Shown here: positions 1 through 7,062 of the stretch, in pieces | How positions within the stretch are numbered: the first letter of the stretch is position 1 | How the letters are laid out: each line of letters starts with the position of its first letter | IMG/VR virus record: IMGVR_UViG_3300034013_000371 | Span: 1 to 52,837 of that record | Strand: one strand, 5' to 3' | Length of the DNA stretch: 52,837 nt | Source: a virus | Notes under the pieces: model-generated | What the model saw: the letters and a program-made list of their open reading frames with translations, nothing else | What the model was told of the DNA's origin: nothing | The model's database searches: none | Program-made: the position numbers and the translations under genes

Positions 1-426
1 GATGGCGATACCCTTTGGCATTTGGGAGACGTATTGTATGATACCGAATGTCATTTATGGTTAACTTCATTAAAATCGAGGTATCCTAATTCCAAATTTA
101 ACTTAATAATTGGAAATTACGATGAACAACATATAGGATTATTACATGATTATTTCGACCATATTTATGAATCATTTGATTTGTTATTAGGTGATAATTT
201 GGTATATTTAAACCACTATCCAATTAATTGCAAGAAAGCCTTGGATGACACTGCTTATAATTTCGCAATCACAGGACACATTCATGGACTTTGGAAAGTT
301 CAACCAAAGATGATTAATGTCGGTGTTGATGCTTGGCATTTTCGCCCCGTGTCTGAAACAGAAATTCTATTTTGCTGGAATGCCATGCAAAAATTTTATG
401 ACGAAAATGTATTTCCAAATGTTTAA
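1..426 (+). CDS. Calcineurin-like metallophosphoesterase, 5' end outside window
   Basis: The frame is open from base 1, so the gene starts upstream and only its C-terminal part is here. The first visible residues read DGDTLWHLGD, the family's metal-binding DxxxxxxGD block; further on are IGNYDEQH (a variant of GNHD with Tyr for His) and GHIHG near residue 94 counted from codon 22. These are standard metal ligands of binuclear phosphoesterases. The substrate cannot be told. The same architecture (HLGD, GNHD, GHQH) occurs in the gene at 19834-20465, so the phage carries at least two related small enzymes. A TTG at 22 could be taken as a start but would remove the metal-binding Asp block, so I reject it. 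The next gene begins a few bases after the stop. Confidence 0.85.
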   Translation, partial: DGDTLWHLGDVLYDTECHLWLTSLKSRYPNSKFNLIIGNYDEQHIGLLHDYFDHIYESFDLLLGDNLVYLNHYPINCKKALDDTAYNFAITGHIHGLWKVQPKMINVGVDAWHFRPVSETEILFCWNAMQKFYDENVFPNV

Positions 427-448
427 TAAAAAATTACTTACATCTTTT

Positions 449-694
449 ATGATAATCGAAGAGACACAATTCGATGGTTCATCACGATATTTTATTCAGC
501 AACACGTTAAAAAATGGTCTTGGACAAAATTTAAGTATGTATTTGTTTGGGAACATGCAAAAACTTGGATGCACGAAGGTTTTGGATATTATTATTATGA
601 CAATCCAACCAAGGCACAACTGGCCATTGATGAACTTGTAAACGAATCTAAAAAAGCACAGTTTAAACCTATACGAAAGGTTTATACTAAATAA
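449..694 (+). CDS. Small protein of unknown function
   Basis: About 81 residues, rich in Trp, Tyr and Lys (WSWTKFKYVFVWEHAKTW), with no recognised domain. I take ATG 449 because an A/T-rich untranslated stretch lies just before it. ATG 419, in the same frame, would overlap the upstream stop and add ten residues, and is a real alternative. It follows the phosphoesterase on the same strand and is probably cotranscribed. Confidence 0.6.
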   Translation: MIIEETQFDGSSRYFIQQHVKKWSWTKFKYVFVWEHAKTWMHEGFGYYYYDNPTKAQLAIDELVNESKKAQFKPIRKVYTK

Positions 695-700
695 TCAATT

Positions 701-716
701 CCTACCAAACTGGTAT
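701..716 (+). terminator. Weak hairpin after the first gene pair
   Basis: TACCA (703-707) and TGGTA (711-715) form a 5-bp stem closing an AAC loop, followed by A/T-rich sequence without a clean T run. The same CTACC/GGTAG stem words recur in stronger terminators of this window. Possible terminator or processing site. Confidence 0.35.
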
Positions 717-739
717 GATATTAAATAAAAAAATTAAAA

Positions 740-783
740 ATAAAATATTCTATTTTATTAGCAAAATAAATTAAAAATTTATT
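740..783 (+). promoter_or_regulatory. Two AT-rich leader hairpins before the 786 gene
   Basis: ATAAAATA-TTC-TATTTTAT (740-758) and AATAAATT-AAA-AATTTATT (765-783) are perfect 8-bp inverted repeats with 3-nt loops. The second ends exactly 2 nt before the ATG at 786. The first is the complement-swapped form (TTC loop) of hairpins at 22962 and 33612 (GAA loop), so the structure recurs at unrelated genes. Confidence 0.7.
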
Positions 784-785
784 AT

Positions 786-1253
786 ATGAAAAAAATATAC
801 AGCGGAAATTTTACAATTCACGATTTAGGAAAAACCATTTTCTTGGCGGGTTGTAGTCCACGAGGTGAACAAGTTTTAAATTGGCGAAAAGAAGCCGTCG
901 AAATTTTAGAAAAACTTGGGTTTGATGGAACTGTCGTAATTCCCGAACCTGAACATGGAAAATGGGCAAATTACGATGATGTAATTGAATGGGAAGATTT
1001 TTATATGTCAAATTCCGATGTTATTTTATTTTGGATTCCACGTGACATTTCAAATGGAATATTGGGTTTAACATCAAATGTAGAATTTGGAAAGTATTTG
1101 GATTCAGGTAAAATATTTTATGGTCGTCCTAATAATGCAGACAATGTACGATATTTGGATTATTGGTACACAAAACGATATGAAACCAATCCCCATAATA
1201 ATTTACAGGATTTGATTGAAGAATGTTTAGAATTTTTATCAGTTCGGAGGTAG
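786..1253 (+). CDS. Nucleoside 2-deoxyribosyltransferase-like protein
   Basis: 155 residues, the usual size of the family. Visible motifs in order: IFLAG at 18-22, the PEP block near 53-55, WE at 69-70, Asp78 followed by LFWIPR at 81-86, TSNVEFG at 96-102 and YGRP at 112-115. This pattern matches the nucleoside 2-deoxyribosyltransferase-like family (Nuc_deoxyrib_tr2 type), whose characterised relatives cleave or exchange the base of deoxynucleosides. In a phage it would act in nucleotide salvage or base modification, or as an effector acting on nucleotides. It stands between two hairpin-flanked leaders, suggesting its own transcript control. Fold assignment is good; the reaction is inferred. 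Confidence 0.8.
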   Translation: MKKIYSGNFTIHDLGKTIFLAGCSPRGEQVLNWRKEAVEILEKLGFDGTVVIPEPEHGKWANYDDVIEWEDFYMSNSDVILFWIPRDISNGILGLTSNVEFGKYLDSGKIFYGRPNNADNVRYLDYWYTKRYETNPHNNLQDLIEECLEFLSVRR

Positions 1254-1274
1254 TATCTTTGTAACTTAAAAAAT

Positions 1275-1291
1275 CCTACCCGACTGGTAGG
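1275..1291 (+). terminator. CCTACC/GGTAGG hairpin terminator
   Basis: CCTACC (1275-1280) pairs with GGTAGG (1286-1291) around CGACT, followed by TATTTACAATT. The stem is strong for this AT-rich genome but the T tract is broken, so termination may be partial. It lies between the deoxyribosyltransferase gene and the gene at 1330. Confidence 0.5.
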
Positions 1292-1309
1292 TATTTACAA
1301 TTATAAAAG

Positions 1310-1327
1310 ATTAAAACGAGTTTTAAT
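1310..1327 (+). promoter_or_regulatory. Leader hairpin 2 nt before the 1330 gene
   Basis: ATTAAAAC-GA-GTTTTAAT is a perfect 8-bp inverted repeat whose last base is 2 nt from ATG 1330. The loop of two is tight, so the terminal pair probably opens in RNA. Same position relative to the start as at 783, 14697, 20997, 22151, 22980 and 33630. Confidence 0.65.
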
Positions 1328-1329
1328 TT

Positions 1330-2163
1330 ATGAATCATTACAAAATAGGTTCACGTTTACTAAAAACGTTATTCCCTGACAATCCACGTATTCAACAACG
1401 TTGTAAAGATACGGCTGATTACGACATATTGATTGACCATGAACCAACCCAACAGGACAAAGATTGCTTTAAAATGATGTATGGGAACAAAACCGAATGT
1501 CATTATATTCCGCCTGTTTGGAACTATTTGGAAAATATAAAGGAATCCTTGGTTGTGAGGTATGTTGCAGATAATGTACTAAAAGACGTACTATTCACAC
1601 TAAAATCATCACACGTATCATTCGACAAAGTTCATAAGAAAAAAACTTTTTATGATATTTGGTTAATGTCCGAAGAAGGTTGTACAGTCATAGAACCATT
1701 GTTCTACGAATTGCATGAATTTTGGACAAACAAATTTGGTGAAAAGTGGCGAGCGGACTTCACAAAAGAATCCAGTGATTTTTTCAACGATGCTGTTTCA
1801 AGAGAAAATGTTCACGACGATCTACACGAACTGGTCAAAAAATACGATAAACCAGCGTTCAAGTATTTACAAGACGAAGGACAGACAACGGTTTATGTTT
1901 GCCCTGAAAAGTTTAAAAATTTAACGTTTGACATGCAAAAACAAGTAATCATCGAAGAGGCTCAAGTGTTGGCAATTGAACGTGAATTTTTAAATCCTGA
2001 TGGTATTAAGAATCAATATATCGCATATTCAAAGTGGTTGGAAGCAATGGTGGATCGAATTGCCCCACTATGGCAAATACCCTTTATATGTAATAACTTT
2101 CATAATTTATTAAGTCATAAAAACAAGTTTTATGACCATAAACAAAATTTTTATGCAAAATGA
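1330..2163 (+). CDS. Conserved phage protein, nucleotidyltransferase-like N-terminus
   Basis: 277 residues. The start (YKIGSRLL, then TADYDILID near residue 30) resembles the GS...DxD entry of nucleotidyltransferase folds. A central block TLKSSHVSFDKVHKKKTFYDIWLM is, from memory, conserved in a family of T4-like phage proteins of unknown function. The C-terminal half is acidic/aromatic with no recognised motif. No catalytic activity is shown. Its stop overlaps the next ATG (ATGA), so the following small gene is probably translationally coupled. Confidence 0.65.
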   Translation: MNHYKIGSRLLKTLFPDNPRIQQRCKDTADYDILIDHEPTQQDKDCFKMMYGNKTECHYIPPVWNYLENIKESLVVRYVADNVLKDVLFTLKSSHVSFDKVHKKKTFYDIWLMSEEGCTVIEPLFYELHEFWTNKFGEKWRADFTKESSDFFNDAVSRENVHDDLHELVKKYDKPAFKYLQDEGQTTVYVCPEKFKNLTFDMQKQVIIEEAQVLAIEREFLNPDGIKNQYIAYSKWLEAMVDRIAPLWQIPFICNNFHNLLSHKNKFYDHKQNFYAK

Positions 2164-2414
2164 CAAAACAGGAATTGATTGATGAATTAAATAACTTCCG
2201 AAATATGGAGTTTTTGCGATTTCTACCAAACATGGATAAAATCGAATACTTTAGGGTTCGACGAGTTGAGTTTAATATCGACCCGTTTGGTAATATCGCG
2301 GTTTGGTATTTTGAAGATTTGGACTTATATGTTAAGTTTGAATCTAATAATGATACTTTTGGGAAATGTTATGAAGTTGAGCCTAAAACAATAATACAAT
2401 ATATTAAAAAATAA
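2160..2414 (+). CDS. Small acidic protein, paralogue of the next gene
   Basis: 84 residues. It shares layout with the protein at 2451-2747: an N-terminal KQELI helix, a middle block AVWYFEDLDLYVKF (AVWYFPALDCYVRF in the neighbour) and a C-terminal xxVEPKT/VEPVEKT. The two are diverged tandem copies. No function recognised. Starts within an ATGA overlap with the upstream gene. Confidence 0.7.
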   Translation: MTKQELIDELNNFRNMEFLRFLPNMDKIEYFRVRRVEFNIDPFGNIAVWYFEDLDLYVKFESNNDTFGKCYEVEPKTIIQYIKK

Positions 2415-2433
2415 AATAATTAAAACATAAAAG

Positions 2434-2452
2434 ATAAAATTGAAAATTTTAT
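2434..2452 (+). promoter_or_regulatory. Leader hairpin that includes the start codon
   Basis: ATAAAATT-GAA-AATTTTAT; the last two bases of the 3' arm are the A and U of the AUG at 2451. If folded, the stem would hide the start of the gene. This contrasts with the other leaders, where the stem stops 2 nt short of the start. Confidence 0.6.
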
Positions 2453-2747
2453 GCAAACAAAACAAGAATTAATTAAACATCTACAAACGCAAAACTGCTA
2501 CGATTTTCTAAATGCAAACACAGCACCCGAATATTTAGACGTAGCATTACCACCAACAATTGTAGAAAATCTTAAACGTGTTGAACGTACACTTGAATCG
2601 GATGAACAAGTCACGGCGGTTTGGTATTTTCCAGCATTAGACTGCTACGTTAGATTTGACGGTGAGCAATCGTCTTATGATGGTACTGAATGTAATGATT
2701 TATATTTAGTAGAACCCGTAGAAAAAACGGTAATAGTTTATGAATAA
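2451..2747 (+). CDS. Small acidic protein, paralogue of the previous gene
   Basis: 98 residues, same architecture as the gene at 2160: KQELIKHLQ near the N-terminus, AVWYFPALDCYVRF in the middle, LVEPVEKT at the end. The N-terminal half is longer and more diverged. Unknown function; probably an accessory host-takeover protein kept as a duplicated pair. Confidence 0.7.
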   Translation: MQTKQELIKHLQTQNCYDFLNANTAPEYLDVALPPTIVENLKRVERTLESDEQVTAVWYFPALDCYVRFDGEQSSYDGTECNDLYLVEPVEKTVIVYE

Positions 2748-2770
2748 TTATTGACATACCTCTCAACCTA

Positions 2771-2822
2771 GTTAATCATTTGTTAATGACTTGGTTTATT
2801 GGGTTTAACGTTAGTATATTTG
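2771..2822 (+). promoter_or_regulatory. Bacteroidota-type promoter with paired GTTAA elements
   Basis: GTTAAT at 2771 and 2782 (11 bp apart), TTG at 2791-2793, spacer of 21, TATATTTG at 2815-2822. Matches the Bacteroidota -33 TTTG / -7 TAnnTTTG pattern. Expected to start transcription a few bases downstream, just ahead of the hairpin at 2827. Confidence 0.8.
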
Positions 2823-2826
2823 TAAC

Positions 2827-2845
2827 ATCAAATTTTATATTTGAT
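2827..2845 (+). promoter_or_regulatory. Leader hairpin ATCAAAT/ATTTGAT
   Basis: ATCAAAT-TTTAT-ATTTGAT, 7-bp stem with a 5-nt loop, immediately after the promoter and 8 nt before ATG 2854. It would sit at or near the 5' end of the transcript. The same stem with a TTCAC loop follows the promoter at 35174. Confidence 0.6.
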
Positions 2846-2853
2846 TTTCTTAC

Positions 2854-3057
2854 ATGAAAAATATAATATTCATTCAAAACGGTAAAGTAGTAAAAATCAT
2901 TAATGATGATACACTCCCAACCTCGGTTTGTGAACGATTATTATTCATCATTAAAACTGCCGATGAAATTGGCATAAATGTAATTATTAACGAAACTAAT
3001 TATTCTTTTAAAAATGAAAAAGAAACATCAACAACAGGTAGAATTACACAAAAATGA
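2854..3057 (+). CDS. Small protein of unknown function
   Basis: 67 residues, first gene after the promoter at 2771. The N-terminus is hydrophobic/beta-like (IIFIQNGKVVKIIND) and the C-terminus is polar. No recognised domain. It overlaps the next gene by 44 nt in another frame, so its last residues may be constrained by that gene's start. Confidence 0.6.
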   Translation: MKNIIFIQNGKVVKIINDDTLPTSVCERLLFIIKTADEIGINVIINETNYSFKNEKETSTTGRITQK

Positions 3058-3295
3058 AGGTGATTCAAAATCACTTTCAATTACGATTTTAGCGATTGTA
3101 ATATTTTTACTATCAACAGGAATTTCGTATTTCTTGAAAGATATTTTTTCACGTGAAATTATCGCGAAAATATGGGTTGGTGGAACTGTTACATCAATAT
3201 TGTTATTATTTGTCGCAAATGTAACACGAAGGTCTTATCATAACCAAGCGGATAATTATTTAGAATACAAATCAAAAATTAAAAATGTCAAATAA
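3014..3295 (+). CDS. Small membrane protein, two predicted helices
   Basis: 93 residues. A basic/polar N-terminal tail (MKKKHQQQVELHKNEG) is followed by two hydrophobic segments, about residues 23-42 and 55-73, then a polar C-terminus. Both termini are likely cytoplasmic. Overlaps genes on both sides, typical of a tightly packed early operon. Function unknown; candidates are host membrane modification or superinfection exclusion. Confidence 0.65.
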   Translation: MKKKHQQQVELHKNEGDSKSLSITILAIVIFLLSTGISYFLKDIFSREIIAKIWVGGTVTSILLLFVANVTRRSYHNQADNYLEYKSKIKNVK

Positions 3296-3455
3296 TAATC
3301 AGGACAAATCAACACAAAACGCATTAAACAATTTTACAGCAGTTTTCAAGCGGTTGTTTGGAAATGTCGAAAAAGTAGAACAAAACCTCCCAAACTACAA
3401 AGAATGGGAAAAAAAACACAAAGAAAAATCAAAAAACGTTAAAAACAAGTTTTAA
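3285..3455 (+). CDS. Small basic protein, 56 aa
   Basis: ATG 3285 overlaps the previous gene by 11 nt. The 56-residue product is polar with a Lys-rich C-terminus (EWEKKHKEKSKNVKNKF) and a short amphipathic FTAVFKRLFGNVEKV stretch. No recognised domain. It fills the space between two clear genes with normal codon use, and its start overlap resembles that of its neighbours. Confidence 0.6.
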   Translation: MSNNNQDKSTQNALNNFTAVFKRLFGNVEKVEQNLPNYKEWEKKHKEKSKNVKNKF

Positions 3456-3471
3456 CAAAAAAAGGAAAACA

Positions 3472-3963
3472 ATGATCTTCAAATTCAAAGAAAACAGTCA
3501 CTTTTCAACTCCCCGATGTCCTAAATTCTTTTTACGATCTATTAATGGATCGGTAAAATTCACCAATTGTGTTTATCAATTAGATAAAGGCGATCAATAC
3601 GATTGGAACAAGTTAACGGGTATTAGTTTTAATCCGTTAATTCCAAGTCAAAATGCAATAATGGTTGGGTGGCGTTGGAATCCGACAATAAACAAAGTAC
3701 AGGTTTGTGCTTACTTTAATGTTAACGGTACAATTGTATCACCCGAAATAGTTTTAGGCCCGATTTTAAATGCTAATCCGACTGACCTAGTAAACTTTGA
3801 AATAACTTATAATAAAGTAACGATTTGGGTCGGTAATGAAAAGATTGAAATTGATGTACCAAAAGCATTAAAGAAAAGTTACCTAACGTCGTTTAGAATC
3901 CAACCTTATTTTGGTGGTAATCGACCAGCACCAAATGATTTAGAACTTAACTTAAATTTTTAA
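3472..3963 (+). CDS. Beta-rich protein of unknown function
   Basis: 163 residues with alternating hydrophobic strands and many Trp, Asn and Pro residues (MVGWRWNPTINKVQVCAYFNVNG), suggesting a beta-sandwich fold. It resembles small beta-sandwich proteins that occur in Bacteroidota and their phages, but I cannot name a family. No signal peptide. An A-rich spacer precedes the ATG. Confidence 0.65.
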   Translation: MIFKFKENSHFSTPRCPKFFLRSINGSVKFTNCVYQLDKGDQYDWNKLTGISFNPLIPSQNAIMVGWRWNPTINKVQVCAYFNVNGTIVSPEIVLGPILNANPTDLVNFEITYNKVTIWVGNEKIEIDVPKALKKSYLTSFRIQPYFGGNRPAPNDLELNLNF

Positions 3964-3968
3964 AATAA

Positions 3969-4136
3969 ATGCGAAATTATTACCATTTTTTCTTTGCTTC
4001 ATGCTTACTTGGATCACTGATCGGTTGGCAATTCACGACTAAACCATATCCAACCTTTGCTATACCGATTATTATTATTTGGTTGGGTTGGTCGGTTGCA
4101 GATCAACTTTTTAAATTGATTGAAGATGAAAAATAA
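3969..4136 (+). CDS. Small membrane protein, 55 aa
   Basis: ATG 3969. Two hydrophobic segments, FFFASCLLGSLIGW (about 7-20) and FAIPIIIIWLGWSV (about 30-43), and a charged C-terminus. The stop overlaps the next gene by 11 nt. Likely an inner-membrane accessory protein. Confidence 0.6.
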   Translation: MRNYYHFFFASCLLGSLIGWQFTTKPYPTFAIPIIIIWLGWSVADQLFKLIEDEK

Positions 4137-4383
4137 ATATATTGAATGTATTTTACAAATAAAAGAAAATGAAACTGGTATTATACATGAAAAAACACAC
4201 ATGTGCTTGATTGATGATGAAACAGGCAGACCTCATATTTTTATATGGGAGGAAGGTAATTTTGCGTGTGATTGTAATCGTGGAACATTTTTCGATTCAC
4301 GTGAAATAGAATGTTCGGATGGATTATTTTCAATTAACCTATTGGATACCGACAAAACAATTTATTATTACCAAGAATTTTAA
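4126..4383 (+). CDS. Small Cys-containing protein of unknown function
   Basis: 85 residues from ATG 4126 (an upstream TTG at 4120 adds two residues and is less likely). Middle block RPHIFIWEEGNFACDCNRG; four Cys in total but no spaced CxxC pairs, so zinc binding is uncertain. Last gene before the terminator at 4390. Confidence 0.65.
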   Translation: MKNKYIECILQIKENETGIIHEKTHMCLIDDETGRPHIFIWEEGNFACDCNRGTFFDSREIECSDGLFSINLLDTDKTIYYYQEF

Positions 4384-4389
4384 ACACAA

Positions 4390-4426
4390 CCTATCTATCA
4401 ATTAAAACTGGTAGATGGGTTTTTTT
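4390..4426 (+). terminator. Rho-independent terminator
   Basis: An 11-bp stem with two G-U pairs forms between 4390-4400 (CCTATCTATCA) and 4409-4419 (TGGTAGATGGG), followed by seven T. It ends the early group that begins at 2771. Confidence 0.8.
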
Positions 4427-4519
4427 CAATTAAATTTTCAATTTAATCTTTTTAAATTAAATCTACCAGTCAGGTAGGAATTATTCACTAAAACTTATAT
4501 AAACAAAATAAAACAAAAG

Positions 4520-4538
4520 ATCAAATTAAAAATTTGAT
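4520..4538 (+). promoter_or_regulatory. Leader hairpin of the glycoside hydrolase gene
   Basis: ATCAAATT-AAA-AATTTGAT, a perfect 8-bp stem 15 nt before ATG 4554. No TATCTTTG-type promoter is visible between the terminator at 4390 and this point, so how the gene is transcribed is unclear; a late promoter is possible. A second inverted repeat, ATTAAATT-TTC-AATTTAAT, lies just after the terminator. Confidence 0.5.
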
Positions 4539-4553
4539 TGAAAGATTTTACTT

Positions 4554-6359
4554 ATGAAAACACAAACATTATTAACTCTATTACTATTCCCTATTATGAT
4601 GTGGGGACAAATCAATGATAAACTATATTCAATCACGGTCATTCGAGGACAATCCACAGGTGCGTTACAATTATTTGATGGAAATACACAGTCGGGGTGG
4701 TTTCCGGGGTGGAATGCTGGTGATTATCCAGTATTAGCAAAAATCAAATTTACTGAAAAAGTTAAATTTAATAAATTAAAACTGTTTGATTGGGTTGGAC
4801 AACCAAACTTTACACTAATTAACCAAACGGATACAATCAATGTAAAATTGAATCAATTCAATAAATGGCAAACCAAGACATTTAAAACAATGGAAGTCGA
4901 TGAAATATTGATTTCCATTTCTGATATTCAAGGGGATATACCAATCACCGAACTGGAGTTTTATTATGATTCTACTGTGACTCCTCCCAACACTAAAAAG
5001 TTAACTGGAGACGCATTATCAATTGGTACAAATGGGTTTCATTGGATACCAACCGACCTAATTCCATGTCAAAATATCAGGATTTATCAAATGGTTCAAT
5101 GGTCTTGGACTCCGAAAGGTTTAGCGGTTAATCCAACCGTACAGGCTGATGGAATGTATGATGAATATTATCAGGAATTAAAGAATAAAAATATTACTGC
5201 AATTCCGTGTATCAACAAAGTTCCAAACTGGTCACACGAATCACCAAATGACCCTGAATGGGCAGATTTAAAGATGAATGATATTGGTACTAATCCAAAC
5301 GATCCGTTGTCTTACAGGTCAATTTCACAATACGGATTTCAATTGGCAGCAAGGTATGGTAGGGTTAAATATCCATCACAGGATTTAAAGGTAAATCAAG
5401 AGCCTAGGTGGAATGGTGATATTGTGAATTTGTTGCAAAGTGGACTAGATTTACTGTCTTATATCGAACTAGAAAATGAACCCGACCGACCTTGGAAGAA
5501 TCCAACGCATAAGTACACAGCCGAGCAATTTGCCGCCTTTATGAGTGCGGTTTATGATGGTCACGAAGGACGTATGGGAAAAGGTTATGGTATCAAAACG
5601 GCTGATCCATCAATGAAGGTTGTGATGGCTGGTATATCGGCTATCAATACGAAATATATTGAAGATATGAATCAGTGGTTTAAACAAAACCGAACGGATC
5701 AAATATTTGCGGCTGATGTTATAAATGTTCATCATTATTGTAATTCGGCAAATCCACCATTTCCAGCACAAACGGTTAATTTATATTTGGGGGATGGTAT
5801 TGATCCTATAACTGATAAATTGTATCAACGTTTAAATGTTTTAAAAAATAAGGTAGGGAGGGATTACCTATCCACCAATAATAATACTAACAATGATATA
5901 TCAAATATTGACCCGTTGGGTAGGAAAAATGTTAAATTTTGGTTCACCGAATTTGGCTATGATACAAATCCATGTTCAACGCCACTATGTCAGGCAGTTG
6001 AAAATGATTCAATACAGGCTGAATGGATATTACAATCTTTTTTAATTGCTATTAAGGCTGGATATGAAAAGTCGTTTGTTTATAATTTAAGTGATGAAAT
6101 GAGTGCTGATAAGGGATATGTTTTTGGAAGTAGCGGTTTGTTAAATAACAATTTAGAGGTTAAACGATCACATAAACGGGTAGTTTGGTTAACTGAAATA
6201 TTAAATAATAAGCAATACTTAGGCGAAACAAAAGAAGGTTGGATGGTTTTTACTGGTGGGTTGGTAATAAAAATATCACCAAAAGTTGAAATTATGAAAA
6301 TTAAAAAAGGGAAATATTATTTAATTTCACGAAAAATGGCTAAAAAATTGCCGAAATGA
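4554..6359 (+). CDS. Secreted clan GH-A-type glycoside hydrolase with N-terminal beta domain
   Basis: 601 residues. Residues 1-19 are a signal peptide (basic start, TLLTLLLFPIMMW core, cleavage near WGQ). Residues about 20-140 look like a discoidin-type beta-sandwich (LQLFDGNTQSGW...KLKLFDW). From about 150 a TIM-barrel follows. IELENEP places a candidate acid/base Glu309 at the end of strand 4, and FWFTEFGYD places a candidate nucleophile Glu466 at strand 7, the clan GH-A pattern. The product should be exported to the periplasm or outside and could degrade host or neighbour-cell polysaccharide. A secreted rather than virion-bound enzyme is unusual for a phage. The family and substrate cannot be fixed by eye. 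The gene stands alone between terminator structures. Confidence 0.8.
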   Translation: MKTQTLLTLLLFPIMMWGQINDKLYSITVIRGQSTGALQLFDGNTQSGWFPGWNAGDYPVLAKIKFTEKVKFNKLKLFDWVGQPNFTLINQTDTINVKLNQFNKWQTKTFKTMEVDEILISISDIQGDIPITELEFYYDSTVTPPNTKKLTGDALSIGTNGFHWIPTDLIPCQNIRIYQMVQWSWTPKGLAVNPTVQADGMYDEYYQELKNKNITAIPCINKVPNWSHESPNDPEWADLKMNDIGTNPNDPLSYRSISQYGFQLAARYGRVKYPSQDLKVNQEPRWNGDIVNLLQSGLDLLSYIELENEPDRPWKNPTHKYTAEQFAAFMSAVYDGHEGRMGKGYGIKTADPSMKVVMAGISAINTKYIEDMNQWFKQNRTDQIFAADVINVHHYCNSANPPFPAQTVNLYLGDGIDPITDKLYQRLNVLKNKVGRDYLSTNNNTNNDISNIDPLGRKNVKFWFTEFGYDTNPCSTPLCQAVENDSIQAEWILQSFLIAIKAGYEKSFVYNLSDEMSADKGYVFGSSGLLNNNLEVKRSHKRVVWLTEILNNKQYLGETKEGWMVFTGGLVIKISPKVEIMKIKKGKYYLISRKMAKKLPK

Positions 6360-6364
6360 TATTA

Positions 6365-6538
6365 TTTTCCAAATTTTGGAAAAAGGGTTGGGTGGGGGAA
6401 TAATAAAGCACATACTTAGTCCGTGTACAAAATTTTAGACACATATTTACTATTACATATAAGAAAATCCTACCACCCAACCCTTTTTCCAAAATATGGA
6501 ATTATTCCAAAAATTGGAAACTTTCCAAAATATGGAAA
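6365..6538. repeat. Four TTCCA/TGGAA palindromes
   Basis: Short inverted repeats at 6365-6383 (perfect, TTTTCCAAA/TTTGGAAAA), 6487-6501, 6505-6519 and 6522-6538, all built on TTCCA...TGGAA with A/T centres. Three lie in tandem within 52 bp. They could be operators for a dimeric regulator or sites for a nucleoid-type protein. They partly overlap the long inverted repeat of 6369-6499. Confidence 0.7.
6369..6499. repeat. Long inverted repeat after the hydrolase gene
   Basis: Arms 6369-6395 and 6473-6499 match as reverse complements over 27 positions with one mismatch (23 exact), separated by 77 nt. The arm core is GGAAAAAGGGTTGGGTGG. The transcript of the hydrolase gene would end in a very stable stem. 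It may act as terminator, 3' stabiliser or recombination site. Confidence 0.8.
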
Positions 6539-6549
6539 ATAATGAAAGT

Positions 6550-6575
6550 CCTACCAACCTTGGTGGGATTTTTTT
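6550..6575 (+). terminator. Rho-independent terminator facing right
   Basis: CCTACCA (6550-6556) pairs with TGGTGGG (6561-6567) including one G-U pair, followed by A and seven T. It ends rightward transcription from the hydrolase gene just before the converging gene at 6574-6852. Confidence 0.8.
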
Positions 6576-6852
6576 ATTTAATGAATTTTATAAGAAAAAT
6601 AGTAACGGTATAGCCGTACTCACAAAGAATAGAATTAAAAAGCCGCTCATGCTTAATTATATGATTTTCTAACCTTTCAAGTTCTGCCAAATTTGCGTTA
6701 TTAATTAAGGAGTATTCATTTGTCTCCCAAACTTGCATATTTTTATAATTTGGTAAAATTTCAGCATTATGATAATTTACTGATGCTTTTAATTTTAACA
6801 TTTGGTCGATTATACCGCCTTGGTCTTTTGGGTTTAATTGTAAAGTTTGCAT
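6574..6852 (-). CDS. Small leftward protein of unknown function
   Basis: 92 residues, on the strand opposite to nearly all neighbours. The middle is helical with heptad-like leucines (NNANLAELERLENHIIKHERLF) and the C-terminus is hydrophobic (YTVTIFLIKFIK). It is very likely real because a complete promoter for this strand lies at 6885-6925. A lone, oppositely transcribed gene beside a control region is a common place for a regulator, but no DNA-binding motif is recognised. Confidence 0.75.
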   Translation of the reverse strand: MQTLQLNPKDQGGIIDQMLKLKASVNYHNAEILPNYKNMQVWETNEYSLINNANLAELERLENHIIKHERLFNSILCEYGYTVTIFLIKFIK

Positions 6853-6884
6853 AAAATTTAAATGTTTAACTATTAATTATGATA

Positions 6885-6925
6885 CAAAGATAAGTCCATT
6901 TATCCTTCCCCACAAGTCCATTAAC
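6885..6925 (-). promoter_or_regulatory. Leftward Bacteroidota-type promoter
   Basis: Read on the minus strand: GTTAAT (6925-6920), TTG (6915-6913), 20-bp spacer, TATCTTTG (6892-6885). It matches the rightward promoters including the GTTAATGGACTTGTGG wording also seen at 14594. Drives the 6852-6574 gene. Confidence 0.85.
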
Positions 6926-7062
6926 AATTCATTACAAATTTAAAATTATAACTGTTTGGTAGGCAAAACAAAATGTTTATTTTAACTATTCCTTAACTTT
7001 TATGTTAACATAAAATGAACATTAATTCTTCACAATTTTTAATCAATAAATCTTCACAATCT

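Noticed and set aside
1251-1261. TATCTTTG-like element at 1254 as a promoter
   Set aside because: No TTG 20 bp upstream and no GTTAA element, and a terminator-like hairpin follows directly. Left as chance or remnant.
4463-4478. CTACC/GGTAG hairpin before the hydrolase gene as a terminator
   Set aside because: No T run follows and a strong terminator already lies 40 nt upstream.
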